A stretch of DNA of 42,464 nt from a virus, in the IMG/VR virus record IMGVR_UViG_3300032285_001383, positions 1-42,464 of that record; one strand, written 5' to 3'. Numbering within the stretch: the first letter of the stretch is position 1; every line of letters starts with the position of its first letter. The position numbers were made by a program, and so were the translations under genes. The notes under the pieces are model-generated. The model saw only the letters and a list, made by a program, of their open reading frames with translations. It was not told the origin of the DNA and searched no databases. Positions 29,801 to 39,589 of this stretch are shown here, piece after piece.

Positions 29801-32800
29801 TTTGGCTGGTTTGAAATATAAGCATTTATTACATTTGTTACATCTAAAACTCCTCCTACTGATGGAGATCCGTTCCAATTTCCATAATTTAATTCATAAT
29901 TGTTTAAAGTTAAATTTTTTGGATTTGTTTTAGCAGATATCATTGCAAAAAAAGCATTGTTATTTATAGACGAAGAATTATCTATATTAAAAACAATTCC
30001 ACCAACATTATGATCTCCCATAATTTTTGGATAAAATTTAAATTTTGCAGAATAGGTATTGTATCCTTGATCTAATTCTGATTTTGGAGTAACAAAAGAA
30101 AAAGTTTTTGCTGGGCCAGTAATCGGACATTTTATCAATTCATTTTCAATGCTTAAATTTTGTCCTGGAGTAATTGTGTATGAATCGTTTGCAATAGACC
30201 AGTATTGCAGCTTATCACCAAATCCTGGTCCATTTTTATCTGACATTACTGTATGAGTACTTGGTTTTGTTCCAAACAATCCACGCTTTACATTTCTAAA
30301 TCTGCTTGTAGGTTCATATGATATTGATGCTACACCTACGCTATTTGAAAATTCTGCTATGGCTTCAGCTAAATCGTTTTGTCCTGTAACTGGAACAAAG
30401 ATGCTTTTACTTCCAGATGAGAATTGCATCTCTTGATCTCCAGTAGAGATGATTTCTCCTTCTACCACCGCATAGCTATGGTGTTCAATATTTGAAGAAT
30501 AGAATAAGTCTGCTTTTTCTAACGGGTTGACTCTATAGTATGACTGAGAGTTTGATGAAATTGATTCTGATAAATGGTTGTATGGAACAACATCTTCGGT
30601 TTCTTGTTGCCAAATAATGTCTGGTGCTTGATTTAAAATTGTTGTTTGTTTTGAATTAACCGCTCCCGTGCCAGGTAATGCTCTTTTGATCTGTGGCATT
30701 CTGTAGCGCATAATAACTTTACCAGTTTTAGCTCTAATACTCTCGTTATAGCTGTTGATTACAAGATTAGAATCATCTACAGTATAGGTAGGAATGTTAT
30801 TAGAAATAATTTGATTTAAGTTTGCAAATCGCATTACTCCATATTCATCTATGTAGGATCCAATTTGATAAGCTAGGAAGGCCTCACGTAGAATATCATA
30901 AATTGTTTTTTGTTTTGAATCAGCAAAGAAATATGTAGCTGAAAGATAATGGTTATTGTCTTTTAGTACAGACAAAAGCTCATCATAATTATAATCTGTA
31001 AACCCTGAAAAATCCATAAGATTAGTAAAAATGTTAATTAAACTTTGTTTATGTGATACGTAATCTGCAACTGGAACTGTTTGTAAAAATTTTATTGCAT
31101 CAAAACAAGTAACTTTAGCTACTTTAATATCTTGATTATCCCAACTATCTGAATAAAATACTCCGCCAGGAATGATTCTATTTTCCTGTGTATCTACAGA
31201 AGTTGATGGGATGTAATAGTTCATGTAAAACTTTACATTTTTTGTAAGTAAATTTTTAAGCGGAGATATAAATACTGTCGAGTCATTTGCATTTGTAGAA
31301 AATACTGACAGAGGTATGTTCTTATCTCCAGACAGCGGGATGTTTGAAAGAGCAATAGTTGCAGCATTTGCTGACATTGAAGATATAGGAAGTGGCGTTG
31401 ATTTGCTATCAAGTTCTTTTGTAATTGAATAATCTATTACAAACGAAGATAGATCAAGTTCCATTCTTGGAGAAATTTCAACTACCTGCAATCTTGAAAA
31501 TTCTTGAACAACTGTATTAACATCTGACTTGTTATAAGAATTGGTCTTATAAGCTGCAACAACATCTGTAGAAATCTGAGTTAAAACAATCTTATTTATA
31601 TTAGTAGACTTTGTAACTTGACCCTTTGAATTGATTGTTGGCATTGATCCAGATGTTGCGGCATCCCAAGTCCATTTTGTTGTATTCCATCTTTTTGAAG
31701 CATCTGATATTTCAGGGTGATAGTAAAGAACACAAACTCCAGCATCAGAAATATCTGCTGATTTAATATTAATTGTAGAATCAACCTCTGTTGATTTAGC
31801 AGTGTTATATAACTGTACTAGGAGGTTGGAGGGCTTTGATTGACTTACATTAAACTTTAATACAAGCTTGTTAACCTGCAACAACTCCTCATATATAGCA
31901 CCAACAGAAGTTGTAGGATTTGGAATCTCTGATACAAAATACTTATATTGTGAAAATGGTGAAAGATTTCCATTCTTATATATTGAATTTGAGTTTACTG
32001 AGAATAAAGTTTTTGGAGAATATACAACTGGTGAGCATGGCATAGAATTATTCCATTTACTATTTGCCTTTGTAACCGTTCTTGTAATATCAGGAATGCT
32101 TGCATTTCCAGATGTTACATAGCTTTCACCTGGTCTAAAATATGTAAAGATGCTATTTGTAGACCATAGAGATCCATAGCAGTAATCAAAGTAGCTTATC
32201 TCATATGCTTGTAGGTGACAGACTTCAATTCCCCACAATCCCGCCGCATCAAGTGTTGTATTTGCAAAATCAAGGGTAAGGTCAAAATTGTTGTACTCTG
32301 TTCCATTTGGCTTAACACCTGCAACTATTTCTACCTTTTGCCATGTGTAATTATCCAAAGTCATAAATCCGTTAGAAGAGTGTAGTCCAGATGTGTTATT
32401 GTCTAGCGTTGTTGAGAGGTGGACTATGTTGTTATCAATAGATCTTGCATAAAATACAACCTTGTAGCATTTTGCACCGCTTTGTTTTAACGGAAAGTTA
32501 ATTGAAACTTTTCCTTCAAAATTATATGCATCAACTACATTGCTTGCTTTTACTGTAAATTTAACAGATTTAGTATCGGTAAATGTTCCTGTAAGCTTTG
32601 CATCTTGAACTTCAGTTGCAGTAATATTGTTCTTGCCACCATTTGTAACATTCCATCCAGTGCTTGGAAAATCATTAATAACATTAATTCCATTACCCGC
32701 AAATGTAGCAAATGGATAATAAATTAAATTGTAATTCCATTCGGCGGAGATGAAAGGATATACTGTAGCTGCACTATTATCAAAGTACTTCTTAACCTTA

Positions 32801-32814
32801 TCTGTACCTAGCAT
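26830..32814 (-). CDS. Giant multi-domain tail protein (1994 aa): hub/adhesin
   Basis: One of two very large genes of the tail. The first 230 residues look like a carbohydrate-binding jelly roll (AKCYKVVFYARSIDNNIVHL...TWQKVEIVAG). Residues about 450-800 hold the hub-like region (for example IKFLQTVPVADYVSHKQSLI). A lectin/laminin-G-like fold follows near 960-1110 (GGIVFNIDNSS...KIVIYINNYRI). An IPT/TIG-like domain spans about 1355-1440 (GSIEGGDTVVLSGGAGF...PSVLFGSSAA), and then FN3-like domains run to the end. Position after the distal-tail-like gene fits the tail hub/tip protein of siphoviruses. Combined hub and adhesin role is inferred; no peptidase or hydrolase motif was found. Confidence 0.8.
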   Translation of the reverse strand: MLGTDKVKKYFDNSAATVYPFISAEWNYNLIYYPFATFAGNGINVINDFPSTGWNVTNGGKNNITATEVQDAKLTGTFTDTKSVKFTVKASNVVDAYNFEGKVSINFPLKQSGAKCYKVVFYARSIDNNIVHLSTTLDNNTSGLHSSNGFMTLDNYTWQKVEIVAGVKPNGTEYNNFDLTLDFANTTLDAAGLWGIEVCHLQAYEISYFDYCYGSLWSTNSIFTYFRPGESYVTSGNASIPDITRTVTKANSKWNNSMPCSPVVYSPKTLFSVNSNSIYKNGNLSPFSQYKYFVSEIPNPTTSVGAIYEELLQVNKLVLKFNVSQSKPSNLLVQLYNTAKSTEVDSTINIKSADISDAGVCVLYYHPEISDASKRWNTTKWTWDAATSGSMPTINSKGQVTKSTNINKIVLTQISTDVVAAYKTNSYNKSDVNTVVQEFSRLQVVEISPRMELDLSSFVIDYSITKELDSKSTPLPISSMSANAATIALSNIPLSGDKNIPLSVFSTNANDSTVFISPLKNLLTKNVKFYMNYYIPSTSVDTQENRIIPGGVFYSDSWDNQDIKVAKVTCFDAIKFLQTVPVADYVSHKQSLINIFTNLMDFSGFTDYNYDELLSVLKDNNHYLSATYFFADSKQKTIYDILREAFLAYQIGSYIDEYGVMRFANLNQIISNNIPTYTVDDSNLVINSYNESIRAKTGKVIMRYRMPQIKRALPGTGAVNSKQTTILNQAPDIIWQQETEDVVPYNHLSESISSNSQSYYRVNPLEKADLFYSSNIEHHSYAVVEGEIISTGDQEMQFSSGSKSIFVPVTGQNDLAEAIAEFSNSVGVASISYEPTSRFRNVKRGLFGTKPSTHTVMSDKNGPGFGDKLQYWSIANDSYTITPGQNLSIENELIKCPITGPAKTFSFVTPKSELDQGYNTYSAKFKFYPKIMGDHNVGGIVFNIDNSSSINNNAFFAMISAKTNPKNLTLNNYELNYGNWNGSPSVGGVLDVTNVINAYISNQPKTDKFAQKELGMINLKVTVNSKTSKIVIYINNYRIQTDVDATSFVANKNTRFGFYCHGDNVATSQVYLSELYACESVVDETVSYHFQKKSFLNDLVADKKQLERFFFVQSQPVVIGLNMYDVQNVISPSMGAEPFKVMYNLYYSNSVLTNAPTDWISVYENNLSYSDVINSGFRSKFAIVNNSPFSIWTKTGSEYNKAVSAQFMVGTRSLIVLTEQQSLERVLNPQNVNEVVELQSDWVQSLKAANSILGVVAKASDAFSKNISVEIFGNPLVQVGDVVSLTHTLKNISGITFFVQSVSQTFNQGLKTMLVLNEIGYSPVPSKVGTAPTPQTILNSAGTVVIESVNGIPVTASNPAKGSIEGGDTVVLSGGAGFAADALPSVLFGSSAAYNVTYINSPTRIQVSSPAHDAGSVPIYITLGTSSYSTKTYAAFTYSAAAATVVGPITDLTVYSDTYNYATKKDDITLLWTQPTNSSLFDYHISGDQELWGTDVAYPAGQPYNLAIPNLTAGKIYTITVTPKSSSGALGDSMTITHKAGTATDLPGVIINATPISSTSFKINFGGVSSLYNVITKPIKSYVITLSATGKPDQTFTVTTGEKTFTNLTAIPYDILINGYPNADGTGDILCQGALYNFTPGTSTSIITYSGVSPSTPTIDLSLSDGTSTAYKNINILIDQDTSNNTPVSYEVTLSPGRSGQADEIITPKSVTQMPLANGVYTFTITNVPKRDDASYIVYVKAKNQEGTLSGAAKQGIQIPTTSKPVSIPTATGNTSVSWTGNAGYDAYHIVYQGLSAEGTNEYKIDYVASSPDWKNPLDVSISNDGINFTDSSFSWSEGGSVVITVTGQTNNVNGDSQTYTYPIPVSVVPKPFSTGPKVVAENFHRNADGSIYHASGGCYSWYNPTTPSAPTGDWVSWGWDWEIYYNKTSASGTPGNTGHKDHSSPNINTGSSSYFLVNTGSTGSSYFRVRQTVVGANGTTYYSPWGGISGKFT

Positions 32815-34226
32815 TAGATCTCCGTAAATTCTATTTTAAGATCCACATAATCGTAACCTGTATTTAGAGCATTAGCCGAGTTATACCCTCTTCTCTTCTT
32901 GATATCATAGTTGAATGAACTCATATATGATTCAAAAATTTGTCCCGATGTTTGCTTTGAATCTTTATATGTACCTGAATCTGGTACGCTTCCTTCTGCA
33001 GGAATTGTATCTTGTGCATAAATAAGTTTTACGTATACTGGCTGAAAAGCATTAGCTTCATAGAAGGCTTTTATCCAAGCTCCGCCGTGAGCATTGTTTG
33101 TATTTGTACTGATTACAGTTGTAGTTGTTGGAGTTGATTGTGGAGTCTGTACACCTGGCAACCAATATCCAGTATTTAATCCTGTACCCGAAGTTCCTAT
33201 ACCACCTGGAATAATTACTGTAAAAGACATTGGAGCGGTACTAACGGAATCTACAACGTGCTGTCCATCTAAATTTGCATTTAAAGTATTATACAGTGTT
33301 ATTGTTTGACCTTGCGTAGGAATATCTAATTGGTTATTTACAGCAATTGTTATTTTTGTTAAATCTGTTTTATCTAAACTAACTCCCATAGCTATTGGAT
33401 GTGAGAGCACATATGAATAAGTTCCAGTAATTCCAGATATTCCAGATTTTGCAGACTTTACAGAAAAATATCCTTGTGAAATTCCTCCAAATACTAGGTC
33501 TGTTGGGGTTGCAAGATTTACGGCTTGATTTAATGTAACAACATTTCCATTTACTGAAACAGAAACAACTTGAGTTCCACTGGGAATTCCAGATCCAGAT
33601 ACGGCCATGCCTTGCCCTATTGTAGATGAACCAATAACATATGTTTGATTAGTTAATGTAATTACTGTTGATGAACCAGTTGATGTTGCTTTTGCTTTTA
33701 ATGGGGATTGAATTGATGAAACAACATAAGTTCCATTACCTAGTTGATTGCTATCATTTGTAATTGTGGGTGAAACACCAGCAATTGTTACTGATCGTCC
33801 TATTCTATCTGGAAGAGTGTCTGAATAAAAAAATACATTTCCAGCGGCATCTGAAATCATATTAGACCATGTTCCAGTTACGGTGTTTTCGCTGTTAGCT
33901 GCAACTACTTGATTTGTTGTAGTGCTTACAGTTGTAGTAGTTACGCCAGATGAGTAATCAACTAAGTTTGAATCTAGGCTTGGAAGATCTTGCCAAGCTG
34001 TAGTAATCTTAAATTTTCTTGCAACCACATATTTACGAAGAATACCGTTAGCCATTCTTTGAGTATTTTCAATTAAATCATAACTGATTCCAATAGGTTG
34101 ACGATTATGGTCAGTTAATTTATGCCAAGATAGGGGATCATTTGGGTTATCTATTGGATGGTAGCCATGCGGGGTAATTGCGGGATCATATGGTAATGCA
34201 AGCTGTACACCTATTGGAATTCTCAT
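32814..34226 (-). CDS. Distal tail-like (Dit-position) protein (470 aa)
   Basis: The gene lies directly after the tape measure, where siphoviruses encode the distal tail/baseplate hub. The N-terminus MRIPIGVQLALPYDPAITPH and the segment LRKYVVARKFKITTAWQDLP, together with the C-terminal SSFNYDIKKRRGYNSANALN, give a beta-rich frame. A long Ser/Thr/Val-rich middle part (GTWSNMISDAAGNVFFYSDT and following) may be an inserted carbohydrate-binding or Ig-like domain, which would explain the larger size than a plain Dit (about 250-300). It overlaps the next gene by one base and the tape measure by one base. Confidence 0.65.
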   Translation of the reverse strand: MRIPIGVQLALPYDPAITPHGYHPIDNPNDPLSWHKLTDHNRQPIGISYDLIENTQRMANGILRKYVVARKFKITTAWQDLPSLDSNLVDYSSGVTTTTVSTTTNQVVAANSENTVTGTWSNMISDAAGNVFFYSDTLPDRIGRSVTIAGVSPTITNDSNQLGNGTYVVSSIQSPLKAKATSTGSSTVITLTNQTYVIGSSTIGQGMAVSGSGIPSGTQVVSVSVNGNVVTLNQAVNLATPTDLVFGGISQGYFSVKSAKSGISGITGTYSYVLSHPIAMGVSLDKTDLTKITIAVNNQLDIPTQGQTITLYNTLNANLDGQHVVDSVSTAPMSFTVIIPGGIGTSGTGLNTGYWLPGVQTPQSTPTTTTVISTNTNNAHGGAWIKAFYEANAFQPVYVKLIYAQDTIPAEGSVPDSGTYKDSKQTSGQIFESYMSSFNYDIKKRRGYNSANALNTGYDYVDLKIEFTEI

Positions 34227-37200
34227 TAGACCACTACCCTTCTATTAGATTCAGTCATTCCTGGCAATCTCTTAATAGCGGTTACAACAGTATTCGCTAT
34301 ACCCTGTGCATCTTCGTTATTTACAGTAACATTAATGTTATATGTACTATTGCTAATTGTACCAGAACCAACGCCATTTGGCATTTGTGGATCATATGAA
34401 CCATTATTAACTGAATCCATAAATGATGTTCCATATTTAGCAACTGCAGATGCTCTATGCATATATTCACCATTAGATGCCCAAATTGGAACCATGTCTG
34501 ATGTTGCTCCACCTGGACCAGTAATCATTCCTGCTGTTGCAAATTTTCTGATTGCTCCGCCAGTTGCTTTAAATTTACTTCCATCCCAACTTTGATTTGG
34601 TCCTCCAGAACCAAGCATGTGTACATTTCCATCTTTATCAACAACTTGGAATAAATATTGTTTCTTTGCTCCATGTATAGCAAATATTCCTTGATTAGAA
34701 TCATCCATAGTAAAGCCCATTGCTGCTGCATAAGCTTTAACTGCTTGTCTTTCTCCACCAGATCCCATTTGCCAACTTAATTTTCCTTGATCTGCATGCG
34801 CCATCATTAAAGCTATTGTTTTTTGTTTTTGTTCACTTAACGATGTAGGAACAGAAGATCCTGGATCAACAAACTCTGTATACGTATCTCCGCTGCCAGT
34901 GGCACTATAGTTTCTATAAAATCCTGATGCAGATGGTGCATTAGAAACAACTGATTTTGCTATTTGTCCTTTGGTAGCAGTTTGAGGCAAAATTCCTAAA
35001 GCTTTTACTAAATCTCCCCAATTTATGCTTCCAACTTTTACTCCATCTTTATTTAAAGTATCAATAGCTTTAGTATTTTTATCAATAGCTGTTTGATTAT
35101 CAGTCATAGCTTGTTGATAGTTTTTAATTTGTTTGTCTAGGGCATCTATTTGATTTTGTAATGCATTTGTAGCATTTTGATTTGCATAATCTGTAATACC
35201 AGAATTTTTTTGCATTTGTAAAAGATTTGCTTTTAGATAATCTCCACTTGCAATTGCTACTCTTATTTGTCCTTCAAGATCTGCTTGAGAAACCATAAAG
35301 TCTTGTTGTCTTTTTAATTCAGCAGTTATTGCTTGTTGAGTTTTTAAAGCATCATCAAGTTTATTTTTTTGTTTTGTTAAAAGATCAATTTGAGCTTTAT
35401 ATTTATCATTTTGTGAACCAATTTTTGCATTAGCTGAATCCAAACTTTTGGTCTTTGCATTAGTTGAATTACTTGCGGTAAATGCGGATGCAGCTAACTC
35501 TGCTATCATTTGTTGTTCAGTTTTTGCTTTACCAGTTTTAGGATCAGTTGCTGTTACTGAACCACCCGCTGAAAGCAAAGCCATAATTTCCATAATACCT
35601 TGTGAAGAGAAATGCAATGCTAACAATGCTTGAAGTGTTTGTAGTTGTGCTGCTCCTTCTTTGCCCATAGAAATAAAATGTTGCTTTAACATATCAACAC
35701 CAAGAGATGCATCACCTAAACCAGCTATTACGGCCTGCAATCTAGATTCAAGTTCTGTTTGACTTGATGCCCCAGCAACTAAAGACATGGAGGACATAAA
35801 TGTGCTTTGGAATTTTTCCGTATCATTTTTTGTTTCTTTCAAAGCTGCGCTAACTGCTTCTAGTTGTGTTTTTGTTTCTGGTAAAATGTTTCCTATTGAT
35901 GTTCCATGACCAGTAGCTTTTAATAAAAGATCAATAAACCCTTGTGCTTGCTCTGGTTTAATTGCACCCATTGCTACTTGAAGATTTACATATTCTTGTA
36001 TAATTTTTTTAATTTTTGCTGGATTAGTTTCATCTGTAAGTTGTTGAAACACTAAAGACAAAGGATTATCTTTAGGTAGTTTATTAACCATATCTACAAA
36101 GTTTGCTAGCTGAACATCGCTTGCAGAAACTACGCTAGCTGCACCTTGAACAACGGATGTAAATTGTCCAAATGCTTTTGTTGCTGCATCAATTGAATTT
36201 CCGTAAAATGATGCTGCATCTGCACTTATTTTCCAATCTGCTTCTGCTTCGGCCTTATGTTTCTTTTCTACTTCAGAAAGATGCTCAACAGCTTTATAAA
36301 GAAGTGTTACTGCTGCTACTCCAGCCAAAATTGGCATAAGTGGAATTGATTCTGGTAAGAACATTCCAATCATAGATGCCATACCTACATTTGAAAGAAC
36401 TGATCCTGCTGTGCCAGCCATACCGCCTTTACCTGAAAGCATAGAGCCACCCATCATGGCGACCATTCCTACTCCCATTCCACCCATTCTTCCAGATGTT
36501 CCGCCTGCTCTTCCACGTAAAATTCCTGGCAGCTCTCTTTGTGGACCAACTACACCCATAGCTTTTGCTTGACCAGCCATGAATGCTTCTCCCAAAGTCA
36601 TTCCTGCAAGCTCTGCTTCTGGTGCACCAGCAATTGCTAGTGCGATTAATTCTTCTCTTACGGCTTCAGAAATTGGAACTTCAGATTTTGCAATTGCTGC
36701 AACCATTCCTTCTTCCCATGCCATTGCAACTGTTACTGCATCTTTTTCTACAAGTGCTGGAAGTCCAGCAAATGATTCATTTATAATTGCTTTAACTTCA
36801 TTTGGAAGAGCTTCAAGTCCTGCTTGTATTTGTGGAACCAGGGTTTCGTCAAATGCTACTCCAGCATTTCTAGCGGTTTCTCGCATACTCTCAATAATTC
36901 TTGCTTCATTTGCTTTAAATTCTTCATTCATTGCATGAACAAATTGTACATTTCCTGCTCCAGTGAGTGCTACTTGTTGACGAGCAAATCCTTCTGCTCC
37001 ACCAATCCATGCACCAGCTCCACCAGCACGGTTTCTTTGATCAAATACATTACTGCTTGATAAATTAAATTGATTCCAAAATTTTTGCATTGCTGCTGGA
37101 TTACTTGAAAGAGCATAATTTTGAGCCATAACTCTACTTGAAACTGATGCAATTGGATTGTTAACATCGTTAACAGTTTTCATCTTAAGCAATTCTTTTT

Positions 37201-39571
37201 CGTATTCTATATTAATTTGTTCATTAATCTTAAGAGCGTCTTCTTGAGTTAACAGTATTCTACCTTCATCATCAACCATTTTTGTCAATGCTTCTAGGAA
37301 CTGTGTTGAGCTTGTCTTAAACTTTAAAGCATAAGCTTCGGTTTCGCCAGTTGCGTCTGTCATTGCCTTTATGTATTCTTCTACTGCAACACCTTCTTCA
37401 GATGCAAGCTTTTCATTAATTCCACGTATGGCAAATACTCCACTTGTTGGCTTACTTAATACTGTTTCATCTTGAGCAAGTGTTTTAAATGGAAGATTGT
37501 TTGGACTTGCAGCTCCTGTTTTGTATCTTCCAGCAAATCCTGCGTCTCCCGCTGCCGCTCTTGCTTGAGCTTCTGCAACCGTCATTTGTCCATAAATTCC
37601 TCTTGTAGAAGACATGTTTGTATTTGCTAATGCCATCGTTGATGCTGCTGCTGTTGCTGCGTCTGCAGTTGAAGCAGTAAGGCCTGCTTGCATTGCAGTC
37701 AAAGATGTTGTTAACTTTTCAATTGCTGCTGCAAGCAAATCAACAGCTTCAACATCTTTTGCTATTTCTGATCCAAATAATTGTGCAGCATTTTGTGATG
37801 CAATAATTTCTGGTGTTAAAAGCTCTTTAAAAGTTTTTCCGCCAGTTATTAATTGTTTTAAATTAATAAAAGCTTTAAGTATATATCCCGCAAAATTAGC
37901 TAAAAGACCAGTTAACATAATTACTGGTCCTGCAAGTGCCGCTCCACCCGCAAATATTCCAAGCACTGTTTTTATTGGACTTGGCAGACTTGAAAAAGCT
38001 TTTCCAATTTTGTTAGCAAAATTAAGAATCATTGTTCCCATTTCAAGAAACTTTTGGCCCACTGGATAGATTGTTGCTTTAAATCCTTCAATTGCTCTTG
38101 ACCATTTACCAGTAACAGATTCTGTAGCAATTTTCATTTCTTGATCAATAAGTGTTGCAAGTTCTGTTGCTGAAGCTCCAGCAATTTTAAATCCTAGCTG
38201 CGTTTGAGATCCAGCCTTTCCTAAATTATCAAGGAGTGCTGTAACACGAGCAAACTGGAATTTTCCAAAAAGCTTTTCAATAAGTTGTTCTCTGGCAAGC
38301 GGGGCAATACCTTGCAAAGCTTGCTGTAAAGCAAAAATCATTTTAACTGGATTACCACCAGTTGATGTTGCAATCTGACCTAAATTAATGTTAAACTTTG
38401 CAAACATATCTTTTGCTGCAGTTGTTGGGGATATAAGTGATGCCATAGCTGATTTAATAGCGTTAGCAGCTTGTGCTGCTGGTACTCCCGCTTCTTTCAT
38501 AGCAAGCATCATTACTGCTGTATCTTTATATGTTCCACCGAGTTGTTTTACAATAGGACCAATTCTTGGAAAAGCATCAGTAATATCATTCAAGTTCAAA
38601 GCCGTCTGCTTTTGAATTGCAGTCATAAAGTTTACGCCTTCTGCAAGATCTTTAGATCCAACTTTAAAAGTATTTTGCAAAGTCATAATCCCAGTAAATG
38701 CTTGATGTGCATCAATTGAGCCAAGTTTAGAAAGTCTCATAGCTTGTTCTGTTGCAGTAAGTAAGTCGTCTCCAGTTCTGCCAATAGCAGCAAAATCGGC
38801 TGCTGTTGCTGCAGTATCTTTTTGCGCTGTTCCCATGCTTGTTGCAAGCTTCTTACCTAAATCAATTACTTGTGAAGAAATTTTATTAATTTGATCCGCA
38901 CTTGGTGCTACAAGCCCAACTCCATATAATCTTTGTAATCTTGTAAGCTCTGTATTTGTATCTTTAAATGATTTAGTAGCAACTGCACCAAACATAACCA
39001 TAGGCATAGTAAGACCAACAGTCAACTGACGACCTGCCCACTGAGTATTTTTACCCCATGTAACAAGTGCAAGGGATGATTTTTCAAGAGCTAAATTGTA
39101 AAGATTTTGTTGCATTGTAGCAAGCTTTGTAGATGCAGTAATAGCATTAATTTGTGTTGGCGTATATACAGAAAAAATTCCACGTTTTGTCGGATCTGAC
39201 ATAACAACTGATTCTTGCAGCTTTACTTGCTCTATTGCAAGTGCTTTCATGGCTGCTGCAGATTGTCCAGCTTTGCCAGTAATTATATTAAAATATTCAG
39301 AAAGTTTTAACTTTCCAGACATTAATGCAGCACCAAACTTTTCAGTTTCTGCTGTCATTTTTACTGTAGTTTGAGTAAACTGACCAGTAGATAGCATTGT
39401 CGAATTAAATGCTGCTTGTGCTGCCGCTAGGTCTTTAGCAAGTGCTGAGCCTAATCCAACACCAGCAACACTTTTATTTAATAAACCAATTTGCGTTTGG
39501 AGTGATTTAATTTGTGCATTAACTGATGTAAAATCACCTAATGCAACTATATTAAGTTCTATACGTGCCAT
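34226..39571 (-). CDS. Tape measure protein (1781 aa)
   Basis: This protein sets the tail length and is ejected ahead of the DNA. It has an N-terminal coiled segment (FTSVNAQIKSLQTQIGLLNK) and a TP901-type core (QLTVGLTMPMVMFGAVATKS near 185-205). Hydrophobic segments lie near 540 (TVLGIFAGGAALAGPVIMLT) and in a Met/Gly-rich stretch near 1030-1075. A long coiled-coil follows near 1370-1510 (IDLLTKQKNKLDDALKTQQA). Ala/Gln/Lys-rich composition and position after the chaperone pair are decisive. By the usual scaling of about 0.15 nm per residue the tail would be roughly 265 nm if the protein is not processed. No peptidase motif is clear. Confidence 0.93.
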   Translation of the reverse strand: MARIELNIVALGDFTSVNAQIKSLQTQIGLLNKSVAGVGLGSALAKDLAAAQAAFNSTMLSTGQFTQTTVKMTAETEKFGAALMSGKLKLSEYFNIITGKAGQSAAAMKALAIEQVKLQESVVMSDPTKRGIFSVYTPTQINAITASTKLATMQQNLYNLALEKSSLALVTWGKNTQWAGRQLTVGLTMPMVMFGAVATKSFKDTNTELTRLQRLYGVGLVAPSADQINKISSQVIDLGKKLATSMGTAQKDTAATAADFAAIGRTGDDLLTATEQAMRLSKLGSIDAHQAFTGIMTLQNTFKVGSKDLAEGVNFMTAIQKQTALNLNDITDAFPRIGPIVKQLGGTYKDTAVMMLAMKEAGVPAAQAANAIKSAMASLISPTTAAKDMFAKFNINLGQIATSTGGNPVKMIFALQQALQGIAPLAREQLIEKLFGKFQFARVTALLDNLGKAGSQTQLGFKIAGASATELATLIDQEMKIATESVTGKWSRAIEGFKATIYPVGQKFLEMGTMILNFANKIGKAFSSLPSPIKTVLGIFAGGAALAGPVIMLTGLLANFAGYILKAFINLKQLITGGKTFKELLTPEIIASQNAAQLFGSEIAKDVEAVDLLAAAIEKLTTSLTAMQAGLTASTADAATAAASTMALANTNMSSTRGIYGQMTVAEAQARAAAGDAGFAGRYKTGAASPNNLPFKTLAQDETVLSKPTSGVFAIRGINEKLASEEGVAVEEYIKAMTDATGETEAYALKFKTSSTQFLEALTKMVDDEGRILLTQEDALKINEQINIEYEKELLKMKTVNDVNNPIASVSSRVMAQNYALSSNPAAMQKFWNQFNLSSSNVFDQRNRAGGAGAWIGGAEGFARQQVALTGAGNVQFVHAMNEEFKANEARIIESMRETARNAGVAFDETLVPQIQAGLEALPNEVKAIINESFAGLPALVEKDAVTVAMAWEEGMVAAIAKSEVPISEAVREELIALAIAGAPEAELAGMTLGEAFMAGQAKAMGVVGPQRELPGILRGRAGGTSGRMGGMGVGMVAMMGGSMLSGKGGMAGTAGSVLSNVGMASMIGMFLPESIPLMPILAGVAAVTLLYKAVEHLSEVEKKHKAEAEADWKISADAASFYGNSIDAATKAFGQFTSVVQGAASVVSASDVQLANFVDMVNKLPKDNPLSLVFQQLTDETNPAKIKKIIQEYVNLQVAMGAIKPEQAQGFIDLLLKATGHGTSIGNILPETKTQLEAVSAALKETKNDTEKFQSTFMSSMSLVAGASSQTELESRLQAVIAGLGDASLGVDMLKQHFISMGKEGAAQLQTLQALLALHFSSQGIMEIMALLSAGGSVTATDPKTGKAKTEQQMIAELAASAFTASNSTNAKTKSLDSANAKIGSQNDKYKAQIDLLTKQKNKLDDALKTQQAITAELKRQQDFMVSQADLEGQIRVAIASGDYLKANLLQMQKNSGITDYANQNATNALQNQIDALDKQIKNYQQAMTDNQTAIDKNTKAIDTLNKDGVKVGSINWGDLVKALGILPQTATKGQIAKSVVSNAPSASGFYRNYSATGSGDTYTEFVDPGSSVPTSLSEQKQKTIALMMAHADQGKLSWQMGSGGERQAVKAYAAAMGFTMDDSNQGIFAIHGAKKQYLFQVVDKDGNVHMLGSGGPNQSWDGSKFKATGGAIRKFATAGMITGPGGATSDMVPIWASNGEYMHRASAVAKYGTSFMDSVNNGSYDPQMPNGVGSGTISNSTYNINVTVNNEDAQGIANTVVTAIKRLPGMTESNRRVVV

Positions 39572-39589
39572 ACTTTGCAGTCACCCCCT

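Noticed and set aside
36579-38719. Several plus-strand and out-of-frame ORFs across the tape measure gene
   Set aside because: The tape measure gene has repetitive Ala/Gln codons that leave other frames open by chance; the translations have no fold-like pattern.
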